Positions 23,148 through 32,028 of a stretch of 32,077 nucleotides of DNA are shown piece by piece. Each line of letters begins with the position of its first letter. Position 1 is the stretch's first letter. The stretch spans positions 1-32,077 of the forward strand of contig NZ_JARGDP010000035.1 of assembly GCF_029210395.1 (NCBI RefSeq), written 5' to 3'. The notes below the pieces were generated by a model. It was not told the origin of the DNA and did not search any database. It saw nothing but the letters and a program-made list of their open reading frames with translations. This DNA is from Petrocella sp. FN5. Lineage in GTDB: Bacteria > Bacillota > Clostridia > Lachnospirales > Vallitaleaceae. The translations under genes and the position numbers were made by a program.

Positions 23148-25613
23148 ATGAACAGATTAAATGTAAATAAAACAGTATTTAAAGAAGCTATATTAGAGAA
23201 CATTAAAAACCAATTTAGGAAAACCATCGATCAGGCATCCAATCAGGAGGTCTTCCAAGCAGTTGCTTATGCTGTAAGAGATATTATAATAGATCAATGG
23301 ATTGAAACACACAAGACCTATGAGCAAGTGGATGCTAAAACGGTTTATTACTTGTCCATGGAGTTTTTGATGGGTAGAGCACTTGGTAACAATATGATTA
23401 ACTTATGTGTCAATAAGATTGTCAAAGAAGTTCTTGATGAATTAGGTGTTGACCTAAATGTCATCGAAGATGAAGAACCGGATGCAGGTCTTGGCAATGG
23501 TGGTCTTGGGCGTCTGGCAGCTTGCTTCTTAGATTCATTAGCTACACTTGAGTATCCTGCCTATGGTTGTGGTATTAGATATAGATACGGTATCTTTGAA
23601 CAACGTATTATTGATGGCTACCAGGTTGAAAAGCCGGATGAGTGGTTGAAGAACGGCAATCCTTTTGAAGTGAGAAGACCGGAATATGGTGTTGAAGTTA
23701 AGTTTGGTGGTAACGTTCGTGTGGAGCGACGGGATGATGGAACGGAGCATTATATTCACGAGAACTATCAGTCGGTTAATGCCATTCCTTATGACGTGCC
23801 TATAGTCGGTTATAATAATAACACCGTCAATACACTAAGATTATGGGATGCAGAGGCGATTCAAAGCTTCGATTTAGAGTCCTTTGACCGTGGAGATTAC
23901 CATAAAGCGGTTGAACAACAGAATTTGGCAAAATCAATTGTTGAAGTGCTCTACCCTAACGATAATCATTATCAAGGCAAAGAGCTAAGGCTCAAGCAGC
24001 AATACTTCTTTATTTCAGGTACGATACAACAAGTCGTTCGTAAATTTAAGCAAAAGCATAATGATATTCGTGAGTTACCGGATAAAGTTACTTTCCACAT
24101 CAATGACACCCATCCATCTCTGGCTATACCGGAATTAATGAGGGTACTTATGGATGTTGAAGGTCTTACTTGGGGTGAGGCATGGGCAATTTCGTCAAGA
24201 ACCTGTGCTTATACCAACCATACGATTATGTCGGAGGCCCTTGAAAAATGGCCAATTGAGTTGTTTAGTAGACTGTTACCAAGAATTTATCAAATTGTTG
24301 AGGAAATCAACAGAAGATTTGTTGTAAGTCTGGTGGACAAGTACGGTCAGGATAATGAGCGTATTCGAAGAATGGCGATAATCGCAAATGGTCAAATCAG
24401 AATGGCTTGGATGGCTATTGTAGGCGCATTTTCAGTTAATGGTGTTGCAAGACTCCATACTGAAATCTTGAAAAATGAAGAGCTTAAGGAGTTTTACGAA
24501 CTTTATCCTAATAAGTTTAACAATAAAACCAATGGGATTACTCAAAGAAGATTCTTACTTCACGCTAATCCAAAGTTGGCAGAGTGGATCACAAGAAAAA
24601 TAGGGGATGAATGGACAACAGACCTTACCCATCTGAAGCACTTAGAAGCGTTTGTGGATGATGAAAAAGCTCAAAAAGAATTTATGCACATCAAATATGA
24701 AAACAAGGTTCGGCTGGCAGAATATGTGAAGAAGCACAATGGTATTGAGATTGATCCAAGGTCCATTTTTGACATTCAAGTTAAGCGTCTTCATGAGTAC
24801 AAACGTCAATTAATGGATATACTTCATGTCATGCATCTTTATAATGAGTTAAGGGAAAACCCTGATCGGAATATGATTCCTAGAACATTTATTTTTGGAG
24901 CAAAAGCAGCGCCAGGTTACGAACGTGCTAAGTTGATTATCAAGCTCATCAATAATGTAGCCAATGTCATTAACAATGATATTAATATACATAATAAGAT
25001 TAAAGTGGTTTTCATTGAGAATTATCGTGTCTCTAATGCGGAGATTATTTTTGCAGCAGCAGACGTGAGTGAACAGATTTCAACCGCCAGCAAAGAGGCA
25101 TCAGGAACAGGTAACATGAAGTTCATGTTAAATGGTGCTGTTACACTTGGAACGATGGATGGTGCAAACATAGAGATTGTTGAGGAAGCCGGCAAAGAAA
25201 ATGCTTTTATCTTTGGTATGACCTCTGACGAAGTTATACAGCTTCAGCATGAACGTACTTATGATCCTTGGGACTTGTATAACACCAATCAAGTGATAAG
25301 AAAAGTCGTTACACAGTTGATCAATGGATTCTACGCACCTGAGAACCCGGACCTATTTAGAATGATTTATGATTCCCTACTAAATGGTGGTGGTGAACCG
25401 GCTGACCAATACTTTATCTTGAAAGATTTTGAGGCTTATATTGAAGCACAAAAAAGTGTAGATATAGCGTATAGGAATCAAGGTAAATGGGCAAAAATGG
25501 TCATGATGAATACAGCCAATGCAGGTAAGTTCTCATCTGACAGAACAATCGAGGAATATGCAACAGAGATTTGGCATCTAAAAAACACACCAGTTGACCT
25601 TACAAAAGCATAA
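23148..25613 (+). CDS. glgP: Glycogen/maltodextrin phosphorylase
   Basis: This 821-aa cytoplasmic enzyme releases glucose-1-phosphate from the non-reducing ends of alpha-1,4-glucans with phosphate and a PLP cofactor. It has GLGNGGLGRLAACFLDS (114-130) and the PLP-lysine motif ASGTGNMKFMLNG with Lys658. It also has FHINDTHP and QVKRLHEYKRQ, as expected for the family; length is usual (about 800-840). The start at 23148 has GGAGGG just before it; an in-frame ATG at 23073 lies inside the promoter and is rejected. The gene is monocistronic, with a terminator after it and two cre-like operators before, implying carbon-source control. It should work with MalQ encoded elsewhere in the window. Confidence 0.96.
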   Translation: MNRLNVNKTVFKEAILENIKNQFRKTIDQASNQEVFQAVAYAVRDIIIDQWIETHKTYEQVDAKTVYYLSMEFLMGRALGNNMINLCVNKIVKEVLDELGVDLNVIEDEEPDAGLGNGGLGRLAACFLDSLATLEYPAYGCGIRYRYGIFEQRIIDGYQVEKPDEWLKNGNPFEVRRPEYGVEVKFGGNVRVERRDDGTEHYIHENYQSVNAIPYDVPIVGYNNNTVNTLRLWDAEAIQSFDLESFDRGDYHKAVEQQNLAKSIVEVLYPNDNHYQGKELRLKQQYFFISGTIQQVVRKFKQKHNDIRELPDKVTFHINDTHPSLAIPELMRVLMDVEGLTWGEAWAISSRTCAYTNHTIMSEALEKWPIELFSRLLPRIYQIVEEINRRFVVSLVDKYGQDNERIRRMAIIANGQIRMAWMAIVGAFSVNGVARLHTEILKNEELKEFYELYPNKFNNKTNGITQRRFLLHANPKLAEWITRKIGDEWTTDLTHLKHLEAFVDDEKAQKEFMHIKYENKVRLAEYVKKHNGIEIDPRSIFDIQVKRLHEYKRQLMDILHVMHLYNELRENPDRNMIPRTFIFGAKAAPGYERAKLIIKLINNVANVINNDINIHNKIKVVFIENYRVSNAEIIFAAADVSEQISTASKEASGTGNMKFMLNGAVTLGTMDGANIEIVEEAGKENAFIFGMTSDEVIQLQHERTYDPWDLYNTNQVIRKVVTQLINGFYAPENPDLFRMIYDSLLNGGGEPADQYFILKDFEAYIEAQKSVDIAYRNQGKWAKMVMMNTANAGKFSSDRTIEEYATEIWHLKNTPVDLTKA

Positions 25614-25618
25614 TAATT

Positions 25619-25643
25619 AAGGGACTGCTTATGCAGTCCCTTT
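25619..25643 (+). terminator. Terminator of glgP
   Basis: Perfect 10-bp stem AAGGGACTGC (25619-25628) / GCAGTCCCTT (25633-25642) with a 4-nt loop. The T-run is short (T3), but the stem is strong. Confidence 0.75.
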
Positions 25644-25683
25644 AAAATAATTAAGAAAAGTCAGGTCATAAATAGCGTTAAAG

Positions 25684-25750
25684 GGTCAAAACTAAGTTTC
25701 GTAAAAATCACATATATTGTATGTGAAAGTGTAAGGATATAGTTTTGACC
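25684..25750. repeat. Nested inverted repeat upstream of mreB
   Basis: Outer 10-bp perfect arms GGTCAAAACT (25684-25693) and AGTTTTGACC (25741-25750) enclose inner 7-bp arms TCACATA (25708-25714) and TATGTGA (25720-25726). There is no T-run after it. It might be a small mobile element, a structured RNA or an operator pair. Confidence 0.65.
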
Positions 25751-25780
25751 ACATAAGCAAATATAATATTTAAAAAAGCT

Positions 25781-25808
25781 TTCAAAAATACTTTTTTTTA
25801 GTTATAAT
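25781..25808 (+). promoter_or_regulatory. Promoter of the mreB-like gene
   Basis: TATAAT (25803-25808) is a full match; TTCAAA (25781-25786) is a moderate -35 with a 16-base spacer. An A/T-tract lies between. Confidence 0.55.
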
Positions 25809-25875
25809 ATAGAAGATATCGTCGTAATTGAACTTGAGAATAGCTCAAGTAGAGATAAATGGAAGGGGAACAAAT

Positions 25876-26862
25876 ATGTTTAGTACAGATATAGGAATTG
25901 ATCTTGGTACCGCAAATGTTCTGGTTTATATAAAGGGTAAAGGCGTGGTTTTAAGAGAACCATCTGTTGTTGCTTTTGATCGTGATACAAATAAAATCTT
26001 GGCTGTAGGAAATGAAGCTAGAACCATGCTTGGTAGAACGCCGGGCAATATAATAGCGGTTAAGCCACTTAGAGAAGGTGTAATCTCGGATTACACTGTA
26101 ACAGAAAAAATGCTGAAGTATTTCATTAGTAAAGCGGTCGGACGAAAACTTAGAAAACCGCGTATAACAGTTTGTGTTCCAAGTGGTGTGACAGAAGTGG
26201 AAAAAAGAGCTGTTGAAGACGCAACCTATCAAGCGGGTGCTAGGAAAGTTGAAATCATTGAAGAACCTATAGCAGCAGCGATTGGAGCAGGTATAGATAT
26301 TGCTAAAGCCTGTGGTAGCATGGTTGTGGATATTGGTGGTGGTACAGCAGATATTGCGGTTATTTCTCTTGGAGGAACGGTTGTCAGCATGTCCATTAAG
26401 ATTGCTGGTGATGTTTTTGATGAAGCGATTGTTAGGTACATGCGGAAAAAACATAATTTATTAATTGGTGAGCGTACAGCAGAAGAAATAAAGATTAAAA
26501 TAGGAACCGCTTTCAAAAGACCGGAAATTATTCAAATGGATATTCGTGGTCGTAACCTGATTACCGGTTTACCAAAAACCATAACCGTTACATCGGATGA
26601 AACAGAAGAAGCACTAAGGGAAGCGGCAGGAAACATTGTGGAAGCGGTGCATAGTGTTCTTGAAAAAACACCACCGGAGCTTGCATCTGATATTGCCGAA
26701 AGAGGTATAGTCATGACCGGTGGCGGTAGTTTACTTCAAGGCCTTGACCAACTCATTGAGAGTAAGACAGGTATCAATGTTATTGTAGCGGAGGATGCTC
26801 TAACTTGTGTAGCAATTGGTACAGGTAAGTATGTAGAATATTTGGCCAGCCATAAAAGATAA
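25876..26862 (+). CDS. mreB: Rod shape-determining protein MreB/Mbl
   Basis: This 328-aa bacterial actin forms membrane-bound filaments that steer the elongation machinery. The actin-fold nucleotide motifs are visible: phosphate 1 [11 protein letters not shown] (8-18), phosphate 2 [13 protein letters not shown] (150-162), and the adenosine loop [13 protein letters not shown] near the end. It also has [19 protein letters not shown] (62-80). No mreC or mreD follows, so this may be the Mbl-type paralogue rather than the mreBCD copy. AAGGGG is about seven bases before the ATG at 25876; extending upstream gives residues unlike the family. An HDOD gene follows after 34 bases and is likely co-transcribed. 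Confidence 0.93.
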   Translation: MFSTDIGIDLGTANVLVYIKGKGVVLREPSVVAFDRDTNKILAVGNEARTMLGRTPGNIIAVKPLREGVISDYTVTEKMLKYFISKAVGRKLRKPRITVCVPSGVTEVEKRAVEDATYQAGARKVEIIEEPIAAAIGAGIDIAKACGSMVVDIGGGTADIAVISLGGTVVSMSIKIAGDVFDEAIVRYMRKKHNLLIGERTAEEIKIKIGTAFKRPEIIQMDIRGRNLITGLPKTITVTSDETEEALREAAGNIVEAVHSVLEKTPPELASDIAERGIVMTGGGSLLQGLDQLIESKTGINVIVAEDALTCVAIGTGKYVEYLASHKR

Positions 26863-26896
26863 ATTATGCTAGTATATCCTCGTAAGGAGGCCCTAA

Positions 26897-27742
26897 ATGA
26901 AGAAACTGAGTCTGGAAGAATTGATTAGTCGGGTGGATGAGATTCCTGTATTTTCTCAGACAGTGAACCGTATCATCCAGATAACGGAGGATCCTGAGTC
27001 AAGCGCAAAAGATCTTGAAAGTGAAATCATGAAAGACCAAGGCTTAACAACGAAAATATTACGCTTGGCCAATTCATCTTATTATGGTGTGTCAAGAAAT
27101 ATTAAGTCTGTTTCTGAGGCAACCGTTTTGTTGGGTTTTCAGGCTATAAAAAGTATGGTTTTTGCATCAACTGTGGGCAAGGTTATGGAGAAAGAGTTAC
27201 CTGGATACGCACTTGAACGAGAAGCATTATGGCGTCAGTCTCAGATGTGTGCCATAACGGCAAGGGCCATTGCAAAAAAAGTCAAGTTTCCAAAGCCAGA
27301 CCAGGCTTATACGGCTGGTTTACTTAGAGATATTGGGAAGGTCATCTTAGATACTTATATGAATGACCAGTTTGAACAGATTATTAAAGAAGTTGAGTTG
27401 CATAATAAACCATTTCTTGAAGTGGAAACGGAAGTTTTGGGTTATAATCATAGTGAAGTAGGTGCAAGGATTGCTGAAAAGTGGAATTTACCCCAAGACT
27501 TGATAGAATCCATAGCATGCCATCATAACCCGGAGAAAGCAATCGTTAATCCCAAGATGACGGCAATGATACATATTGCAGATGGTCTGATGATGATGAT
27601 GGGCTATAATATAGGAATCGATGGGCTGAACTATAACTTCTCTGACGATGCCATGACATTACTTGGTATAGATGAATCGGTACTTACGGAGATTATGTCT
27701 GAAGTTGCAGATTTTATTGGTGATGAAGGTATGTTCTTTTAA
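26897..27742 (+). CDS. HDOD domain protein
   Basis: This 281-aa protein is almost entirely an HDOD domain (about 10-215), a catalytically dead relative of HD phosphohydrolases used in signalling. It has KDQGLTTKILRLANSSYYG (46-64) and LLGFQAIKSMVF. In the place of the usual HD residues it has LLRDIGK, with Arg144 replacing His, and a later CHHNPEKA block. AAGGAGG lies six bases before the ATG. It sits right after the mreB-like gene and ends in a strong terminator, so the two probably form an operon. A role in coupling a signal to cell shape or division is conjecture. Confidence 0.9.
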   Translation: MKKLSLEELISRVDEIPVFSQTVNRIIQITEDPESSAKDLESEIMKDQGLTTKILRLANSSYYGVSRNIKSVSEATVLLGFQAIKSMVFASTVGKVMEKELPGYALEREALWRQSQMCAITARAIAKKVKFPKPDQAYTAGLLRDIGKVILDTYMNDQFEQIIKEVELHNKPFLEVETEVLGYNHSEVGARIAEKWNLPQDLIESIACHHNPEKAIVNPKMTAMIHIADGLMMMMGYNIGIDGLNYNFSDDAMTLLGIDESVLTEIMSEVADFIGDEGMFF

Positions 27743-27756
27743 ACCTACAATATTGT

Positions 27757-27809
27757 AAAGGTAGCAGGAGAGAGGTCAATATGGCCTTAACCTATGCTAC
27801 CTTTTTTTA
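27757..27809 (+). terminator. Terminator of the mreB-HDOD operon
   Basis: Arms AAAGGTAGCA (27757-27766) and TGCTACCTTT (27795-27804) form a perfect 10-bp outer stem with a second inner helix (AGGTC/GGCCT). The T8 run overlaps the right arm's end. Confidence 0.85.
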
Positions 27810-27823
27810 CCCGAGAACATAAC

Positions 27824-27852
27824 TTGTTGTATGGGTTTGTTTGTTATATAAT
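27824..27852 (+). promoter_or_regulatory. Promoter of the DUF302-DUF815 operon
   Basis: TTGTTG (27824-27829) and TATAAT (27847-27852), 17-base spacer. It lies just after the preceding terminator and gives a leader of about 70 bases. Confidence 0.65.
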
Positions 27853-27930
27853 AATATTAAGAATGACTATCAAAAAAATTAAACCTATAGAAGGTTTATC
27901 TGAAAATGATCCAAGAAAGGAAGCGTTCAA

Positions 27931-28320
27931 ATGGATATTAGATATGAAGTAGTAACCAATCTAACTAAAACAGAAGTAAGAAGTGAACTTGAAACGTCAC
28001 TTAAAGAAGAAGGTTTCGGTATTCTCTGGGAATTGAACATGAAAGACAAACTTCAGGAAAAAGGACTGGAGTTTGACAGAGATTTTGTTGTATTAGAGGT
28101 GTGTAATCCAATGGCGGCAAAAAAAGTTTTGGATATTGACATAAGTGCCGGTTACTTTTTACCATGTAAAATGACCATTTATGAAGAAAAGGGAAACCAG
28201 GTACTGGGTTTGATACTGCCAACGACCTTAATTGCTTTGCAGGAAAATCCGGCTTTAAAATCACTTGCAGAAGAAGTTGAAGAAGCGTTAATTCGTGCCA
28301 TCAACAATGTGGTGAAATAA
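27931..28320 (+). CDS. DUF302 domain protein
   Basis: This 129-aa protein is a single DUF302 domain. The family pattern is seen in EEGFGILWELNMKDKLQEKG (26-45), then VLEVCNP (54-60), and the LPC motif at 77-79. Cys58 and Cys79 are the two conserved-looking cysteines. Function of DUF302 is not known; some members are linked to redox or metal handling. It has a ribosome site AAAGGAAG, is the first gene of an operon, and is followed after 14 bases by the DUF815 ATPase. Confidence 0.85.
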   Translation: MDIRYEVVTNLTKTEVRSELETSLKEEGFGILWELNMKDKLQEKGLEFDRDFVVLEVCNPMAAKKVLDIDISAGYFLPCKMTIYEEKGNQVLGLILPTTLIALQENPALKSLAEEVEEALIRAINNVVK

Positions 28321-28334
28321 AGGAGGCCAACCTT

Positions 28335-29570
28335 ATGTCCCATCAACTTAAGAATCTAGTCATCTACTCCAAGTTGGAGAAGGATTCAATTGTGTATAAT
28401 TATTATAATCTAATAAGCAAAGAAGACTATAATGAACGACAGAAATCGTACTTTAACTTGGTTAAAGACTTGGTGCAATGTGGCAAAACGCTTATGGAGC
28501 ATATCATGTTGCTGATGATAGAAGCTGAAAACCACATTATTTCCAAACTGATTGATGAGAATTATCAATTAACCGAGTTTGATTATGCCTGTATTAAAAA
28601 TGATTTGATGATTATCAATTGGTTGATTCACTATGATGTTGACCAAGCCATTCATGATATAGACAATCAACATGGTCTACTAACATTTCTATTGAGTAAA
28701 ACAAGTCAGCATAGTCAGGTGAATTGTTATTTAGATTTTTTTAAGACTGTGAGAGACAAGCCTATTTTTCACCAACAGTGTGACGATTTTGTGGTTATGA
28801 TAAGAAGTCAAGGAACAGGAAGATTTTCAAGTCATGTGGCTTATTATTTGACGACGAACAATACAATTATGCCTGTAGAAAAATATCAACCACTAAAATG
28901 GTCTCATATATATGATTACGACATCCAAAAAGAAAGGCTAAAGAAAAATACAGAAGCCTTTGTAAAAAGTAAATTTTATCACCATGCTTTATTGGTGGGT
29001 GCAAGCGGTACCGGCAAGTCGTCATCAATTAAGGCGATTGTGGATTTGTATAAAGATAAGCGGCTAAGATTGATTCAGCTCCATAAAGGTCAACTTAGTC
29101 AACTGCCGAGTTTGATTGAAGAGCTTAAGACCTCTAATTTAAAGTTTATCATTTTCATTGATGATTTATCTTTTGAGGTCAATGAAGATGAATATAAATT
29201 TTTAAAATCTTTTATCGAAGGTGGCGTTCTAAATGAAACAAACAATGTAGCTTTCTATGTGACATCAAATAGAAGGCATCTAATTAAAGAAATAAGATCA
29301 GATCGTGAAGGCGATATACACCTACAAGACTTTATACAAGAAATGACATCTCTATCAGATCGCTTTGGCCTGTATCTTACTTTCGAGTCATTAACTCAAA
29401 AAGCTTATTTGGAAATGGTTTTTAAGATGATTCAAGAAGAGAAGTTAGAGTATGACCGAAAGTGGGTCGAAGGAGAAGCGAAGAAATGGAGCATACGTCA
29501 GGGAGGTATGTCCGGTAGGGTGGCCAATCAGTTCGTAAAACAGTTACACATGATTGGTGAAGACCTATAA
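28335..29570 (+). CDS. DUF815 family AAA+-type ATPase
   Basis: This 411-aa protein has an N-terminal helical part (about 1-180) and then a P-loop ATPase core matching DUF815. Walker A GASGTGKS is at 222-229, Walker B FIIFIDDLSFE at 271-281 with Asp276-Asp277, and TSNRRHLIKE at 310-319 is the family's sensor-like block. The end (RQGGMSGRVANQFV) fits the family. Members are widespread but not assigned a role. AGGAGG is eight bases before the ATG at 28335. It lies between the DUF302 gene and a small TfoX-like gene, both closely spaced, so it is probably part of a three-gene transcript. Confidence 0.88.
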   Translation: MSHQLKNLVIYSKLEKDSIVYNYYNLISKEDYNERQKSYFNLVKDLVQCGKTLMEHIMLLMIEAENHIISKLIDENYQLTEFDYACIKNDLMIINWLIHYDVDQAIHDIDNQHGLLTFLLSKTSQHSQVNCYLDFFKTVRDKPIFHQQCDDFVVMIRSQGTGRFSSHVAYYLTTNNTIMPVEKYQPLKWSHIYDYDIQKERLKKNTEAFVKSKFYHHALLVGASGTGKSSSIKAIVDLYKDKRLRLIQLHKGQLSQLPSLIEELKTSNLKFIIFIDDLSFEVNEDEYKFLKSFIEGGVLNETNNVAFYVTSNRRHLIKEIRSDREGDIHLQDFIQEMTSLSDRFGLYLTFESLTQKAYLEMVFKMIQEEKLEYDRKWVEGEAKKWSIRQGGMSGRVANQFVKQLHMIGEDL

Positions 29571-29585
29571 TAAAGGAGGCTGAAC

Positions 29586-29927
29586 ATGGCAAAAGTAAAG
29601 CTTAGTTATGATCAAATTGCTGAAAAAATGGTACAAAAATATGAAGATGTTCATCATGGTAAAATGATGTCATCTCCTGCGCTTGTTCACAATAATAAGG
29701 TGTTTGCGTTTTATTATGGGGATAGTATGGTATTTAAGCTAGGTAAAAGTTACGACATTAGACAACACGGAGAGATCAAATATGAAGCGTTGAATCCCTT
29801 TAAGAACAAAGCCCCTATGTTGGCTTGGTTCGTTATAGGCTTTGATGAAGTCAACCATTGGGACAATCTGGCGGAAGCCGCATACAAAATTATGAAAGAA
29901 AGACTTACCGCTGACCTGAAAGTTTAA
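29586..29927 (+). CDS. Small TfoX-like protein
   Basis: This 113-aa soluble protein resembles TfoX N-terminal domains in layout: a short helix, then KMMSSPALVHNNKVFAFYYG (26-45), a strand-rich middle, and a C-terminal helical segment. The match is by pattern and moderate, so the name is tentative. AAGGAGG lies before the ATG. It follows the DUF815 gene after 15 bases. Its last 23 bases overlap the end of the minus-strand gene 29905-30261. Confidence 0.6.
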   Translation: MAKVKLSYDQIAEKMVQKYEDVHHGKMMSSPALVHNNKVFAFYYGDSMVFKLGKSYDIRQHGEIKYEALNPFKNKAPMLAWFVIGFDEVNHWDNLAEAAYKIMKERLTADLKV

Positions 29928-30261
29928 GCAAGCCCTCACCGAAGGCTTGTGCTGTAAGATGATAATTGAAACCCAGTTGTATGGTCAAGCCTTCAATCAT
30001 TCCGTTTTTATCTTTGGTATCAAGACCAATGAGCTCTCCGGCACCGATGTATGCTTGGGACTTGGTTTTGTATCGATGGTATCCTGTAATCTCAGTCATA
30101 GAATCAATAGCTTCGGCAAAAACTAAGCCGTCTTGACTGATGATTATAAGATGAATGAATGAAAGGCTTTTTACGGTCATTTCGATGACTAAGTAGTTGC
30201 CTTTTCTTTTTGCACTTTCATCATTTAACTTAATAAAACCGGACTTATATGCTTTAATCAT
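29905..30261 (-). CDS. Hypothetical protein, 118 aa
   Basis: I do not recognise this protein. It is soluble, basic at the start (MIKAYKSGFIKLNDESAKRKG), with a central hydrophobic stretch (SLSFIHLIIIS, about 32-42) and a C-terminal part with mixed strands. AAAAGGAG on the minus strand is six bases before the ATG at 30261, which supports it as a gene. Its last 23 bases overlap the end of the opposing TfoX-like gene. A TATAAT on the minus strand near 30312 lacks a good -35. Function unknown. Confidence 0.65.
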   Translation of the reverse strand: MIKAYKSGFIKLNDESAKRKGNYLVIEMTVKSLSFIHLIIISQDGLVFAEAIDSMTEITGYHRYKTKSQAYIGAGELIGLDTKDKNGMIEGLTIQLGFNYHLTAQAFGEGLLKLSGQR

Positions 30262-30389
30262 AAAGAACTCCTTTTCATCTGAGTCTGCAAAAGTAAAAAC
30301 GAAGTAGCTTATTATATTTATCGGGATAGTAGCTTATGGACTTTAACATATAAACCAATATTAACTCATTACAAAACAGGAGGTATATT

Positions 30390-31319
30390 ATGATAACGAC
30401 AATTACCCTTAATCCGGCATTAGATAGAACGATTCATATTAATAGTATTAATTATGGTGAAGTAAACCGTGTTGGTGAGATTAGAGAAGATCTTGGAGGC
30501 AAAGGGATTAATGTAGGACGTATTCTATCCGGATTTACTTTGCCAACGATGAACATGACCATACTCGGCCAATCGAATCAGCATGAAATTCTTGAGTATT
30601 TTAAAAAAGATCAAATGGCTGTTAACTTTATAGATGTTCCCGGTCACACAAGAACCAATATAAAGATTGTTGAGAAAAACCTAAACAGAACGACAGACTT
30701 AAATGAATCAGGGTTGAGTGTTGACTTAAGTAGTTATGAAGGATTCTTGGAGAAATTGGACGCCGTTGCTATGAAAAGTGAATATCTTGTTATGAGTGGA
30801 AGTCTACCGGAAGGCCTAGCCCAAGATACTTATAAACACATTGCCAATCGCTATGGTAAACAAGTCAAAATAGTAATGGACGCAGACGATGATGTACTAA
30901 GGGAAGGCTTGAAAGGTGAACCCTATCTTATTAAACCCAATATTCACGAACTTGAAAACGCATTAGATCGTAAGTTGGAGAACGATGAAGAGATTATAAA
31001 AGCAGCCAGGGAAATCATAATGATGTATAAAACGACATATGTACTTGTTTCTATGGGTTCAAAAGGCAGTCTTTTAGTATCGGCACAAGAAGCCTATCGC
31101 GGTGGTACCATAGATGTTGATATCATCAGTACGGTAGGTGCCGGTGATGCAATGTTAGCGGGCTTTATCTATGGCCTGTATAGGAAGAAGCCATTACATG
31201 ATTGCTTGGCTATTGCTGCAGCTTGTAGTGCTCTAACAATCTCAGTTGAAGGTTATCCAAGATTAGATTTGGATGATGTGTACGATAGGGCTAGACAGGT
31301 AACGGTTACAAAATTGTAA
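30390..31319 (+). CDS. 1-phosphofructokinase family hexose kinase (PfkB type)
   Basis: This 309-aa kinase belongs to the PfkB/ribokinase superfamily, 1-phosphofructokinase group. It has TLNPALDRTIHI (6-17), GGKGINVGR (36-44), TRTN (87-90), IKPNIHELE (181-189) and the catalytic GAGDAM with base Asp253. Relatives phosphorylate fructose-1-phosphate (FruK), tagatose-6-phosphate (LacC) or fructose-6-phosphate; the substrate cannot be separated here. AGGAGGT is six bases before the ATG. No fruA, fruR or lac-type neighbour is present, so it stands alone. It converges on the methyltransferase gene, with four bases between the stop codons and no obvious terminator. Confidence 0.9.
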   Translation: MITTITLNPALDRTIHINSINYGEVNRVGEIREDLGGKGINVGRILSGFTLPTMNMTILGQSNQHEILEYFKKDQMAVNFIDVPGHTRTNIKIVEKNLNRTTDLNESGLSVDLSSYEGFLEKLDAVAMKSEYLVMSGSLPEGLAQDTYKHIANRYGKQVKIVMDADDDVLREGLKGEPYLIKPNIHELENALDRKLENDEEIIKAAREIIMMYKTTYVLVSMGSKGSLLVSAQEAYRGGTIDVDIISTVGAGDAMLAGFIYGLYRKKPLHDCLAIAAACSALTISVEGYPRLDLDDVYDRARQVTVTKL

Positions 31320-31323
31320 ACCC

Positions 31324-32028
31324 TTACTTCCTAGCTTCTATAATGTTATATATATGATCACCTTCAGGCTTGTTTCTCTTAAAATCACGGTAATGTTCAA
31401 TTTTTGTAAAACCGGCTTCTTTTAAAAGAAACTGAAGTTGTTCATAACGCACGGGAAAAAGGGGTATACAGTTTTTCTCGACTTCACCATCATGGATTAA
31501 CTCGGTGTAACACTCCATACATTGTTGTTCAAGGCATTGGTGTCTCTTTAAGATAAGATCATCCACTTGAATGACGGGTAGTTCTAAGATACCTTTGGCG
31601 AGGACAAGATCATAATTAACGACCTCGCATTTAAAAACGCCCTTATCTTTAAGCACGCTGGACATTTCTTTGAAGAATTGTCGAACCGCCATTTCATTAG
31701 GTAAATGCGCAAGGGTATTATCAAAGCAAAGAATTTGGTCAAAGGCAGCAACTTCAAAATGTTGTTTGAGATCTAACATGTCAAGGGAATGGAAAGTAGG
31801 GCCGTCATCATGTAATCCCCTAGCTTGATCAATAATTTTTTTGTCGATGTCGATTCCAACGACTTCGTGACCTAGGTGGTATAGTGCGTGGCAAAGAGCA
31901 CCAGTAGCACAACCGATATCGAGTATTTTCTGCGCTGAGTAAGAGTCTGTATTAACAAAATCGAGTTTGTCTTGGTCCAAAGGAAACAATTGATCGTAAA
32001 AATGTATGATATTCTTGTAATAGGACAT
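31324..32028 (-). CDS. Class I SAM-dependent methyltransferase
   Basis: This 234-aa protein has the SAM-binding fold: motif I ILDIGCATGAL (35-45), acidic motif II in VVGIDID (56-62, Asp60), and a later FDQILCFDNTLAHLPN block. The substrate is not clear; the group includes small-molecule and RNA methyltransferases. GGAGG (minus, 32034-32038) is five bases before the ATG at 32028, so that start is preferred over 32052. The gene lies at the right edge, and its promoter is probably outside the window. Confidence 0.88.
   Translation of the reverse strand: MSYYKNIIHFYDQLFPLDQDKLDFVNTDSYSAQKILDIGCATGALCHALYHLGHEVVGIDIDKKIIDQARGLHDDGPTFHSLDMLDLKQHFEVAAFDQILCFDNTLAHLPNEMAVRQFFKEMSSVLKDKGVFKCEVVNYDLVLAKGILELPVIQVDDLILKRHQCLEQQCMECYTELIHDGEVEKNCIPLFPVRYEQLQFLLKEAGFTKIEHYRDFKRNKPEGDHIYNIIEARK

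Noticed and set aside
25951-26516. Long open frames on the minus strand inside mreB
   Set aside because: They lack ribosome sites, have low-complexity compositions, and lie opposite a clearly conserved gene.
29928-29953. Terminator between the TfoX-like gene and its convergent neighbour
   Set aside because: CAAGCC/GGCTTG can pair, but no T-run follows on either strand and the site lies inside the coding region of the minus-strand gene.
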